This document shows positions 1-10,487 of a stretch of 64,000 nt of DNA, one piece after another. The notes beneath the pieces are model-generated. The model saw nothing but the letters and a program-made list of their open reading frames with translations. It made no database searches and was not told the origin of the DNA. The translations under genes and the position numbers were made by a program. Source of the stretch: Strigamia acuminata (Eukaryota; Arthropoda; Chilopoda; Geophilomorpha; Linotaeniidae); NCBI GenBank assembly GCA_949358305.1, contig OX442314.1, forward strand, positions 38,227,211-38,291,210, read 5' to 3'. Numbering within the stretch: the stretch's first letter is position 1; each line of letters begins with the position of its first letter.

Positions 1-590
1 AATTTTTTAGGTCAGAAGGTGCAACATTTAAGCAAAAAGAGCAATTTTTAGGCAAAAAGTACAATTTTTTAGGCAAAAAGTGCAATTTTTAGGCAAAAAG
101 TACAATTTTTTAGGCAAAAAGTCCAATTTTTAGGCAAAAAGTGCAATTTTTTAGGCAAAAAGTGCAATTTTTTAGGCAAAAAGTGTAATTTTTTAGGCAA
201 AAAGTGCAATTTTTTAGACAAAAAGTGCAATTTCTTGGGCAAAAAGTGCAATATTTAAGCAAAAAGTGCAATTTTTTAGGCAAAAAGTGCAATATTTAAG
301 CAAAAAGTGCAAATTTTAAGCAAGAAGTGCAATTTTATATGTAAATACTGCAATTTTATGTGTAAATACAGCAATTTTATGTGTAATAACTGAAATTTTA
401 TACGTAAATACTGCAATTTTATGTGTAATAACTGCAATTTTATGTGTAAATACTGCAATTTTATGTGTAATAACTGCAATTTTATGTGTAAATACTGCAA
501 TTTTTTCTGTAAATACTGCAATTTTATGAATAATTAGTGCAATTTTGTGTAATTTGCAATTTTGTGTAAACACTGCAAATTTTTTGTGCT
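1..590. repeat. A/T-rich minisatellite, about 20-21 bp unit
   Basis: Tandem units built around TTTTTAGGCAAAAAGTGCAA fill positions 1 to about 320. A related variant (TGCAATTTTATGTGTAAATA type) continues to about 590. ORFs here are periodic and made only by the repeat. The array lies 3' of the last visible netrin exon, so it is either intronic or downstream. Confidence 0.9.
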
Positions 591-1335
591 AAAATGCATT
601 TTTTTTATACATATACAGACGTAATGTATATATATTTTTTAAAAATCTGCAATTCTGCATGTCAAACCAATCATTTTCAAAACCCACCCCAACCACCTCA
701 TTAATTACTCCCACTTCACGATCCTTCCCTCCATATTTTCCCCAACAACTTCTACTAAATTCATTTCCCCTCCTCTTCCACTCCCGAATTATTTATCCTT
801 CCAAATTTCCTCGTCTTAAAGCCGATAGCCCACATTTGTCACGGAAGACATCTCCTGTGAAAAGCCAGCGCGCGGTAACTGGTTTATGCGAGGGTCCACG
901 AAGCGAAACAGCATTCCTCAACCAATTGAAAAACCCCAACCAAACCCAAACTTTCTAAATAACAACTGCAATGTAAAACGAATTCCAAACACTTTGAAAA
1001 ATCGCCTTTTTTGTCGTTTTAAAAAACAATTGCAGCAACAATGGCTCATTTGCATTCACTGGAGGTGTGCCCTTTGTGATTGGGATGTGACGGGGACGGC
1101 TTATTCCTCGTTGCACCTGATGATACCTTAAGGGGGGGCGACCTACTGATCCCCGTCTCACGTGTGCAACCACGTTTTGCCCATCACCTACGTCTTTAAA
1201 CTACCCACTGCCATTGTGCCGCAGACTGCTCTCTGGATTGACTCAATCCGCCCCTTTGGGATGGTCTCACAAACCGATTTTAACACCTGGGTGTCACTTA
1301 CCCGAAGCTTCCGGTTGGGGAGATGACCCTGACGT
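591..1335. other. Non-repetitive stretch, no gene recognised
   Basis: It begins A/T-rich and becomes more GC-rich between about 860 and 1335. Short ORFs occur on both strands but none shows a recognisable domain. In particular I see no netrin C-terminal (NTR/C345C) exon. It may be a fragment of an unidentified mobile element. Confidence 0.4.
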
Positions 1336-1985
1336 TTTGGGAATTCCTAAAAAAATAAAAGTAAATATTAAAAAAAAATCCGTTTTATTCTCGTGTTATT
1401 TCCGTTTTGGTGCGGAAATTGTAATTCTTAAAAAAAAAATTAAGAAAGAAAAAATCCGTTTTATTCGCGTTTTATTTCCGTTTTATATCAATTTTATTTC
1501 CGTTTTACTCGCGTTTTTTTTCCGTTTTATTTTAATTTTATTTCCGTTTTATTCGCGTTTTATTTCCGTTTTGGCGCGGAAATTGGAATTCTTAAAAAAA
1601 TTAAATTAAAAAGAAAAATTGGTTTTATTTCCGTTTTATTCGCCTTTTATATCCGTTTTATTTCCGTTTTATTCGCGTTTTATTTCCGTTGTATTTGTGT
1701 TTTATTTTCGTTTTATTCGCGTTTTATTTCCGTCTTATTTCCGTTTGATTTCTGTCTGATTTTGGTTTTATTCGCGTTTTATTCGCGTTTTATTTCCGTT
1801 TTATTTTCGTTTTATTTTCGTCTTATTTCCGTTTGATTTCCGTTTGATTTCGGTTTTATTCGCGTTTTATTCGCGTTTTATTTCAGTTTTATTCTCGTTT
1901 TATTCCCGTTTTATTCCTGTTTTATTCTCGTTTTATTCCCGTTTTATTCCCGTTTTATTCTCGTTTTATCTCCGTTTTATTCTGT
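1336..1985. repeat. T-rich minisatellite with an 11/22-bp motif
   Basis: Repeats of GTTTTATTCGCG and GTTTTATTTCC alternate irregularly, interrupted by short A-rich spacers. The array ends about 30 bp downstream (minus-strand sense) of the netrin exon at 2014-2163, so it sits in the next intron. Confidence 0.85.
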
Positions 1986-2013
1986 AAATTGTTTTAAATT
2001 ATGGAATTTTTAC

Positions 2014-5000
2014 CTATGCAAGGTGCGATGGGGGATCTGCTCTGTTGGTAGCCTTTGGAACACCGGTTGCACGTGATTCCCGTGACCCCGTCCTTGCAGG
2101 GGCACTGTCCCGTCGTGTGGTTGCACATTTTGCCCGACGACCCCACCGGGTGGCAGTCGCACGCTGATCAAAACGAATTAAATGAGCATCTCATCGATTT
2201 CTAAACATCTAAAAACTTCGTTCTATACCTCTGCAGGCTTTCCTGTGTTCTATGGGCTTTGCGGTGTCCCTGTAGTGGCCTTCCTTGCAGTAGTGGCAGT
2301 AACGGCCGGCCGTGTTGTGCTGACAGCCGAGGCAGACGCCGCCGCTGGTCCGGCCGGAGAGTTTGTACAGCTCGATGTTGAAGCGACAGCGCCGGGCGTG
2401 CAGGTTGCAGTTGCAAGCTGTGTGAAGGGAGATTGAATAAATGATTATCGAGTAGGGGTAAGGCGCGTGCCGTGTTTTTTATGCTGCGGTAATACGGACT
2501 AGCAGGTTGGATTAAACAAGGTGACAAGGGCTCGTGTGAAACCGGTTTTAATTAGATTTGTGTGCGCGCAGCAAGTCAACTTGTCAAGTTAAACATCTAG
2601 GGGGTGTGTCGAGCTAAATTAATTGCAAAGTTGACTTTTCAGTTGGAGAAATAGGTGGAGAGTTTTCTATAAAGAAAAGAATGAAGAGGATGCGTTATTT
2701 TGGTTGGAAAGGGAATTTTTAGGCAAGAAATGGCAATTTTTAGGCAGCAAAGTGTAATTTTTAGGCAGAAAAATGTAATTTTTAGGCAGAAAAATGTAAT
2801 TTTTAAGCAGATAAATGTAATTTTTAGGCAGAAAAATGTAATTTTTAGGCAGAAAAATGTAATTTTTAGGCAGAAAAATGTAATTTTTAGGCAGGAAAAT
2901 ATAATTTTAGGCTGAAAAAAGCAAATTTAGACGAAAGAAATGCAATTTTAGATGAAAAATGCTGTTTCAGATAAAAAAATGCAATTTTAGACAAGAAAAA
3001 TGCAATTTCAGACAAGATGAATGCGATTTTAGATAAGAAAAATGCAATTTTAGGCAAGAAAAATGCAATTTTAGACAAGAAAAATGCAATTTTAGACAAG
3101 AAAAATGCAATTTTAGACAAGAAAAATGCAATTTTAGACAAGAGAAATGCAATTTTAGGCAAGATAAATGCAATTTTAACTTAAAAAATGCAATTTTAGG
3201 CAAGAAAAATGCAATTTTAGACCAGAAAAATGCAATTTTAGGCTAGAAAAATGCAATTTTAGACATAAGAAATTAATTTTATGTGAAACTGCAATTTTTA
3301 GGCCGAAAATTCAAATTTTAGATAAAAAAAATGCAATTTTAGACGAAAAAATGCAATTTTAGACGAAAAAATGCAATTTTAGACGAAGAAATGCAATTAT
3401 AGACAAAAAAAATTGAAATTTAGACGGAAAAAATTTATTTTTATGTGAAAACTGCAATTTTTAGACGGAAAAAATGTATTTTTATGCAGAAAACTGCAAT
3501 TTTTAGGCCGAAAATTCAAATTTTAAACGTAAAAAATTTATTTTTATTCCAAAAACTGCAATTTCTATCCCGAAAATCCAATTTTTACCTGAAAAACATC
3601 TATTTTTAATCCCAACACTGCACTTTCTACACCGAAAACTGCAATTTCCAACCCATAAAACCCAACACTAAAAAAAAAATATGTCCACATTTATGCCCGA
3701 AAGTGCAATTGCTAGGCCAAATATTCAATTCCAGCTAAAACAATTGCGTTTTGAGGCAGACAAATGCAATTCCAGTCGATAAAACGAGCACACTTCCACT
3801 CCAAGAACGTCAATTCTAATTCAATTTACCTATACATTCATTGGCTTCCTTCGCCGTCGCTTTTCCCCACGGCCGATCGAAGTGGAAAGCCCGACATTTC
3901 TCACAATCAACTCCCTCCGTATTATGTTTGCACTCACAAGCGAGAATCCCATCTCTATTGGGAGCGCATCGTGCAGCGTGGCCGTTACACTTGCACCTTC
4001 CACCCACGGCGAAATCAGACACGGCATAAAAGTGGCTTTCCCTCGCTGCGCGCGAATCGTTGTCGCCATCGTCGCCATCCGCACTGATGAGCGCGTTGAA
4101 GACGACCTTAACGTCGGTGGCCGTCACCCAGTCCTGCAGCACCGGCGAGTTGTCCAAGTCGAAGGCCGACGGTCGTCCCTCCAGTGTGCTGAAAGCGATG
4201 CGGGGGTCGGGGCCCACGTGGGCGTCGTTCGTGCAGATCGCCTCCTGTTCGTTGGCTTTGGTGATGAGCGCTTTGTTGATGCGGTTGTACATTTTTCGGC
4301 ATTGACTCGAGTAGAACTGGAATGCCTGCCACGTTTTGCCGTAGTCCATCGATTTGAAGATGGCCATGGAATCGGGCTTAGCGGAGCAGAATTGTAGACT
4401 GAAATTTGAAAGGCGAAACGGGTTAAAACGAGTTGGATTTGGTCTAAACGATTTTAAAACGATTCTAGAAGGAGTTTAAACTGTTGGGAATTAGTTTTTT
4501 CCGATTTGGAATGGTTTTAGGAGAATAAAAATTGATTTAAACGAGTTTAGAACGAATTTAAACAACTTTGAATGACTCGTAACTGCTTAAAACGTCATTA
4601 GATTGACTTGAAACGGTTTGAAGTTTATTTAAAGCGACTTTAAATTGACTTAAAGCTAGTTTAAATTGACTTAAAGCCACTTTAAATTGACTTAAAACTA
4701 TTAAATTACGGCTGAAATCGAATTTAAAGTAATTTAATTACGAAAAAACAACTTCAAAACGATTTAAAACGAAGTAAAGATGTCTAAAAATTGAATTCAA
4801 CACGAAAATAGGCTTAAAACCATTTAATTACGACTTAAATCGAGTTCCAAACGCTTAATTGCGATAAAACGACTCCAAAACGACTTAAAACGAAGTAAAA
4901 ACGCCTAAAATTGAATTTAAAACGAAAAAAAAACTTAAAACTATTTAATTACGACTTAAAACGAGTTCGAAACGATTTTATTACGATAAAACGACTCAAA

Positions 5001-5137
5001 AACGACACAAAACGAAATAAAAACGCCTAAAATTGAATTTAAACCGAAAAAAAGGCTTAAAACCATTTAATTACGACTTAAAACGAGTTCGAAACGATTT
5101 AAATACGATAAAACGACTCCAAAACGGATTTTAAACG

Positions 5138-5169
<32 letters not shown>

Positions 5170-5750
5170 CAGGTAAAAATACCTGAAATTTAATTTAACA
5201 CAAAAACAGACGAAAAAATCCCTCAAAACGACCCTAAATCTCCTCAAAATCTATTTAAATCCTAAGCTAAAACAACAAACACGACCGTAAAACGACTTAT
5301 CAAGAATTTGTCTTACCTGATGTAAGTGAGTTCGTATTTCTTGCCCAGCGACAGCACCAGCGTGACGTTGTTCGGGAACTGCACGAACGACTCGCTCTGC
5401 CAGCAAGTCACGTTGCTCGGGTTATTCAGGTCGGTGAGGAACGCCGCCGAGTGCTTCTTCTTCGGGTGCGACGCATCGCACACATGGCAGACGCGCGCAT
5501 CCTTCTCCTCCGCCGACGGCACGCAGTAGCGACTCGCCGGCGTTCCGCACGTGCTCGATGCTCGCACCTCCCTCCCGAACGCCGCGTTCACGAAGTCTGG
5601 CACGCAGCGTCGCGCCTCGCCCGCCTCGTCGTAGCACGGGTTCATCGGCGTTTGCTGCGCCGCAAACATGCTCAAATAGCCGGACGATGCGCACGCACAG
5701 GCCAACGCCGACAGGAATGCGAGGACACGCGAGCTCCATCCGGGCGCCAT
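2014..5750 (-). CDS. Netrin (UNC-6/netrin-1 type axon guidance protein), 3' end missing
   Basis: Secreted laminin-related guidance cue for DCC- and UNC5-type receptors. Exons on the minus strand: 5750-5317, 4398-3830, 2417-2229 and 2163-2014. All have GT/AG borders and matching phases and give 447 codons. The ATG at 5750 is followed by a hydrophobic signal peptide; an in-frame ATG at 5819 would bury that signal. Residues about 30-278 form the laminin N-terminal domain ([55 protein letters not shown]). Three laminin-EGF repeats follow: [10 protein letters not shown] from about 280, then [10 protein letters not shown], then CDCHPVG, ending in APCI. The basic C-terminal NTR domain expected next is not visible. 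Netrins are about 600 residues, so roughly 150 are missing to the left. The identification rests on near-continuous family motifs. Confidence 0.95.
2700..2915. repeat. Minisatellite, 21-bp unit (netrin intron)
   Basis: About ten units of the GTAATTTTTAGGCAGAAAAA type, nearly perfect. They lie in the intron between the netrin exons at 2229-2417 and 3830-4398. Confidence 0.92.
2916..3720. repeat. Minisatellite, about 21-bp unit, decaying rightward (netrin intron)
   Basis: Units of TGCAATTTTAGACAAGAAAA are regular from about 2940 to 3270. They become more divergent to about 3720, with longer variants containing TTTATTTTTATG. The core CAATTTTAG is shared with the arrays at 1-590 and 2700-2915. 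Confidence 0.9.
4430..5280. repeat. Degenerate higher-order repeat, about 121-bp period (netrin intron 1)
   Basis: The landmark CTTAAAACCATTTAATTACG recurs near 4811, 4932 (one mismatch) and 5054, giving spacings of 121-122 bp; a weaker copy lies near 4690. Within each unit short ACGA/TTAAA motifs repeat. A run of about 27 A residues lies near 5143-5169. The array fills intron 1 of netrin and contains no coding sequence. Confidence 0.75.
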
Positions 5751-6240
5751 GCTTCTGTGCACCTGAAAATGTCGCACGGATCGAACGCGGCGTCCGATCG
5801 ATGCGCGTGTACCGTCCAATGTGTTTGCACTGCGTCGGCATTGGTGCGCTTCAGGTCAATGTGTTTGGCTTCTCATTGGCACGCGCGGGTGGCGTCATGT
5901 GGCGCGGGGGATGAGACGCTTGGAGAGCATTTTCCACCTTTTCGTTTCGTTTTGTTCGCGTTTTGTTTGCGTTTTGGGGTGGTTTCGAGATGGTGTCGGT
6001 GGAGAATGCGTTTCGAGTTGTTTTTAAAGGGTTTGTGTTGGTTTTGGAGCGTTGGAGATTGATTTGATGAGTTTTTCAAGAGTTTTTATACGACACCGCA
6101 CCTAGCGTTGACTAATTGCTAAGGATGGCCTTCCCTCGAGATGTCGAGCACCTGCACGACTCGAGCTGTGTCCATTGACGAGCCCATCAGCACCAAATAC
6201 AATTGTTGAAGGTGGTTTGGAAACGGTCGAATGAGTTCAA
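5751..6240. other. 5' flank of netrin, no second gene seen
   Basis: GC-richer sequence just upstream of the netrin start on the minus strand, plausibly 5' UTR and promoter. Overlapping open frames on both strands look like composition effects. I could not define a TATA box or a transcription start. Confidence 0.4.
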
Positions 6241-6269
6241 CTGTTAAATTGGATTTAAGGGAAATTGTT

Positions 6270-6491
6270 TTCTAACATTTTTTCGCCTTAAACGTGCATT
6301 TTTTCGCTTTAGGCGTGCATTTTTCGCCTTAAACGTGCATTTTATTCGCATAGAAGTGCATTTTTTTTGCAAAAACTTACATTTTTCATCAAAACATGCA
6401 TTTTTTCGCCAAAACACATTTTTTGGCCTTAAACGTGCATTTTTTCGCATAAAAGTGCATTTTTTTATATCTACGTGCATTTTTTGTATTA
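6270..6491. repeat. Minisatellite, about 21-bp unit, left part of an interrupted array
   Basis: Units of the GTGCATTTTTTCGCCTTAAA type. The array is cut by the LTR retrotransposon at 6492. Similar units (AAACGTGCATTTTTTCAC) resume right after the element at 18832, so this was one array before insertion. Confidence 0.88.
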
Positions 6492-7450
6492 TGCTGCGAT
6501 CCGGGTTTTTATCCACTTAATTTCTAATAAATTAAGCAGAAACCGCAGGTGAATGCTATAAAAGACTTACAATCGGCGGCCTTAAATTATCTAGGGGTTA
6601 AGTTTAAGGAAAAGAAATAAAAAGACAGTTTTATTAATAAAAATCACAAATATGTATTTATTCGTTTAAATTACAATGACTAGTTAAAAATATCACAATG
6701 GCGACAAGTCGCGAAATGAAATGAGCGGGAACAATGGAAGGGCTTGCAACGACTGTTGCAAGCTACAAAGCGCTAAAATGGCGCTTAAACAACACACAGT
6801 TGTTAGGCGAAGGCGAATTGTCTTCGTTTGCTGAACTCACGAACGATGGTCGAAGACGATGGTTCTCGTGGGCTCCTTCTACGGCTCGTGCGACGGCTCG
6901 GCGGCGGTGGTTGACGGCTGTAGGCGTCCGGCTCTCGTACGATGGCGGTGGCTGTCGTTCGCGCGGCAGCGACGGCGATGGTTCACGATCGTCGGGAAAC
7001 TTCTTCTTCTCGTTTGCTGGAATTAGCTACGGCTAATTCAAGCAGAATTGCTGGCTTTGTGCTTTGGGTGGCACAAAGATAGCAGGTGAAACTGAGTTAC
7101 AACGGTCCTCTATCAATACGTATTGTCGGAGCAGATATCGCAGTGATGTTGAGGTTGTTGTTGTATTTTTCAGAGTCCCGATTTGAGCCAAGACGCGAGC
7201 CCAGCACGCTTCAATATTGCGCAGAAAACCTGCGCACTTAGCTCAAATGGGTGCAACTAGTGGTTATTACACCATATTGCACCATAACGGCTAATAACCG
7301 TTTTCACCCCGGACAACCTGGGGTGATATGTGCCTAGAGAGGATTTCTCCCCTCGGTCACATGATCTGACTTGGCGTGTGCCACAGTCAAATTAATTAGA
7401 AGATAATTAATTTAATCTTCTAAGTTGGTGAATATTTTGAGATCACCACA
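6492..7450 (-). repeat. 3' LTR of the gypsy element
   Basis: 959 bp, TG...CA, matching the copy at 17873-18831. In element orientation an AATAAA signal lies near 6635, consistent with polyadenylation inside the LTR. A 100-codon open frame at 6734-7036 on the plus strand occurs in both LTRs but is antisense to the element and is not called as a gene. Confidence 0.95.
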
Positions 7451-7463
7451 CATCCCCCCATTT
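7451..7463 (-). other. Polypurine tract next to the 3' LTR
   Basis: Read on the minus strand the sequence is AAATGGGGGGATG, immediately followed by the LTR start TGTGGTGATC. A short G-rich tract here is the usual primer for plus-strand DNA synthesis. Confidence 0.75.
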
Positions 7464-7502
7464 AAGACGAATCTTACATGGAGAGAAAATGAACGAACCA
7501 AT

Positions 7503-10298
7503 TTATGATTCGTCCATGGTCTGAGTTCGCTCAGGCGTCAACGGGCGCATCATATCCGTGGTGTCGTCCCTCGGGTTGGACCGCTCGTTAACCGTACACA
7601 GGTCGCGACCTGCGTTTGGTCCGGAGACCATTCCAGGGTTGACATGAAGCCAAACCTGGATGATTCTTGCCGAGTTCGCTCGGTTGAAGAATCCTAGCGC
7701 CGCGAACTCGATTGGATCCTCTGGCGCTAATCGTGCTCTCAGGAGTCGATCATGGAGCACCGATGGTGGGCTTAACACCCGGATGTGGTCCTCGAGCCAC
7801 ATAAACACCTGCCTCGACAACTTGTGGTTGTTGCTAAGCAGTGTTCGCGTATCCGGCGTCAAATAGAAGTGCGGATACAGGCGCATTAGGGTCTTGAAAG
7901 CCGACTCTTTATTCAGCGGCTTGACCTTCGTCTCCGGCTTGGCTGGCGGCGGCGGCGGCGGACGTGAGTCTTCCGTCGTGGCATCGTCAAACTGGCACTG
8001 CGGGCCCAAGAAAACCAACGCGGGTGCGGAGGTTGACGAGGGTGTGACGCCTCGTCCCGGTGCTCGACCCACACCGGGGAGCTGACGGGTTTCGACTACC
8101 CGTTGAACTCCGGCTGGAGTTTGAGAACTTCCGGCGTTCTCTGGCCAAAATGAACATCCAGCGCCCTCTTGGGCCGACTGGAAAACAGCCAGTGACGCAG
8201 CTGCTGTGGCGCTTGTAACTGGAAGCGGTGGTCTTCCGGTCATTCGCGCCGTGGCCTTCGCAAAGGACCACTCGGTTCGCAACCGAACGGCGGCCTCTTC
8301 TTCGGTCTCACCGTTTGCTACGACTTGCTTTATTAGCTCGGCTAAGATCGTAGGCGGGTCGAGCCTGAGGTGGTACCACAGCTCGACTTTCTTCTCCGAC
8401 AGGCCCATCGGCGCGGTCCAAAGGTACGTAATGGCCGCTAACGCCTGTCCTGGCGAAGGAAGAACACCAGGGTACAACACCCTAGTCATCCCCGGAATTA
8501 GCTGACGCTGAAAATCCATCAGACGGGGATCATCAATGGTATTGATGTCGGAGACTTCTAGCCTTTCAGCTAGTCTCTGCCAGTCCTTCTGCGACTCGGC
8601 GATCTGGGCGCTTTGGTATGCGTCCAGCTTCTGGAGCACTTCCTGCTGCGCTCTAATGGGTTGCTGCTCGTAGCAGGTCCATTGTGGGCCGAACGACTCA
8701 CTGAAAAATGGCCGGAGTTGCAGGTTGCTAACTCCAGCCGGCAAGCGGGAAACATAACCTTGTTCGGGCAAGCGGCTAGCGTGTCCAGGTACAGGCACGC
8801 TACAGTCGGGAGAAATATCACCGACGACACGTCTCATGGCGTATGGAGTAGCCGAGTTGTCCACTTTGAACGTGGAGGCGGTTCGGCTACTTCGGGCGGA
8901 CTTAATTGTGGAGTCCGATTCAAAACTCAGCGAAGACGACGAGCCAAACGACTCTGGTGTCCGTCCTCGTCGCGACTGCGGGCGTGATGGCTGCGCGTCA
9001 GTCGAATATGGGCGTGATCGCTTCTGACGTTCCTCTCGATCGCGGCTTGATTCGCGGAACATCGGTCGGACTGGAACCGGCGGAGGGAGTTGCCCCACCC
9101 TCAAATCCTCGTCTTGCGGCGGAGGATTGACGGCCGCTGGGGCCGGAATTCCATCTTCTTGATAAAAAGGGAGAGCGCAACGCGCTTGCTCCTCTGCCTC
9201 GTGTTCTCGAGCCAGTTGTCGATTTTCGTCGACGCGAAGCTGCACCGCGGCAGCTCGGAGTGCTTTGGACGGGAAAAATCCCGGAAAATCGTTAAAACAC
9301 CCGGCGAGCGCCAACTGGTGGAGCTCGGTTTGTGTGACGGGAAGTTGTGGGTTCCCGTCACGAACGGATTTGCGATACCGTTTAACGACTTCGCGTTGTG
9401 TCGTCTTGAGGTTCTTCCTCAATTGGGTTAGAGCACCGTAATTAATTCCGGTACTCTTTAGCGCTCTTCTGCGCTCGTGACGCTCTCGTGGCGTCACTGG
9501 CCACTGGTTGTGCAGCAACTCTGCTGCAAGCGGTCCTGGGGGGCTCTCGTCGAGCGTCCACTCGATTTCGTCGACACCGTCCACGTGAAGGCGCTCGATG
9601 AATCTTCCTTTTGCACCAAATCCTTGCAGCGCTGATCTGCTGAAGTCGTGGCGCAACTTCCACCAGGTATTGTTTGCCGTCTTCAGTCTTCTGATTTTTT
9701 CGGGCAATGCCGCTCGAAAAATCAGCGGGTGCTGAGTCGGCACGTGATCGGGAAGCGCGAATGGCGTTTCTCGATCCCTCTCGATCTATATTCGAAGAAA
9801 AATAAATAAATTAGTTTATTTAAAAATAAACAAATAATTTCTTATTTGAAATATTTTTTAAGCTTAGCGCTTGTGGCTGTGAGTCACTAAGGGATGTTGG
9901 TTGTCATGGCAACTCCCTTCGCACATGCTTGAAGCACGTGACTTTTATAGCCGCCATTTTTATTTTTTAGCGGCTTGTGTTTGAAGTCAGGAAAAGTGAA
10001 ATTACTCAATTTTTCTGACTTAAACACTTGGTAAAAATGTATTCTAATAATTTACCCGTTGTTGAAGCGTCAATTGAACGTCTTCATTTGCCCCTTCCAT
10101 GGGCATTTCTCCGTCCGCCTGGAGTTGGATCGCTTCCTCGTCCATTCTCTTTCGTTTTCCGGTAATTTCGGAAATTCTTTCGTCTTGAAAGAGAAATAAT
10201 ACATAAATCTTATGTTTTATCAAATTTTTCATACAGAAAAATTACTTACGATCAGGTTGTCGAACTATTCGGGTCGTAACGTAGGCGATGCGATGCAT
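7503..10298 (-). CDS. ORF3 of the gypsy element: three-exon gene of unknown function, about 819 aa
   Basis: Exons (minus): 10298-10250 with the ATG, 10183-10056, and 9785-7503. Introns are 66 bp (donor GTAAGT) and 270 bp (donor GTAAAT), both end in AG, and the phases match. The large exon alone has no ATG at its 5' end; its first long-frame codon at 9743 is GTG and the frame runs open back to the acceptor, which supports splicing. It occupies the env position, but I see no signal peptide, membrane segment or fusion peptide, so it is not an ordinary Env. The product is basic and partly disordered: an SR/RS-rich stretch in the first half, a run of six prolines about two thirds along, and a better-folded looking C-terminal region (LMRLYPHFYL, FMWLEDHIRVLSPP). 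I recognise no family. It may be a captured host gene or an element-specific accessory protein. Confidence 0.75.
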
Positions 10299-10371
10299 AC
10301 ACTCTCGAAACTTTTGAAAAAGTGACTAAGTTCGTTGATTGCAAACACGAACTTGGATTAGAGACGCTTTG

Positions 10372-10435
10372 TGACGTCACTAATTATAACGTATGATTAA
10401 CGTTGTCATTCGAGTGGGTACTACGAATGACGTCA
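10372..10435 (-). promoter_or_regulatory. Two perfect TGACGTCA palindromes upstream of ORF3
   Basis: TGACGTCA at 10372-10379 and 10428-10435, with TTATAATTA (minus sense) between them. They lie in the spacer between the pol stop (10488) and the ORF3 ATG (10298). TGACGTCA is the consensus CREB/ATF site. An internal promoter for ORF3 is an inference from position. Confidence 0.5.
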
Positions 10436-10487
10436 CGAGATTGCTTTCTCGGATCTTTTGGGTAAACCCAAAAGGTGAAAGACAACA

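Noticed and set aside
1-590. Long ORFs on the minus strand and a CRISPR-like look of regular short repeats
   Set aside because: The repeats are directly tandem with no unique spacers, and the peptides are purely periodic; this is a eukaryotic minisatellite.
3882-4397. Plus-strand ORF of 171 codons across the netrin exon
   Set aside because: It is the antisense shadow of the laminin N-terminal exon, which has clear family motifs and splice sites on the minus strand.
6734-7036. 100-codon plus-strand ORF present in both LTRs of the gypsy element
   Set aside because: It is duplicated only because LTRs are duplicated, is antisense to the element, and shows no motif.
7503-9743. Env glycoprotein call for ORF3
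   Set aside because: The position is right, but there is no signal peptide, transmembrane segment, fusion peptide or Env-like cysteine pattern; it is rich in Pro, Arg and Ser instead.
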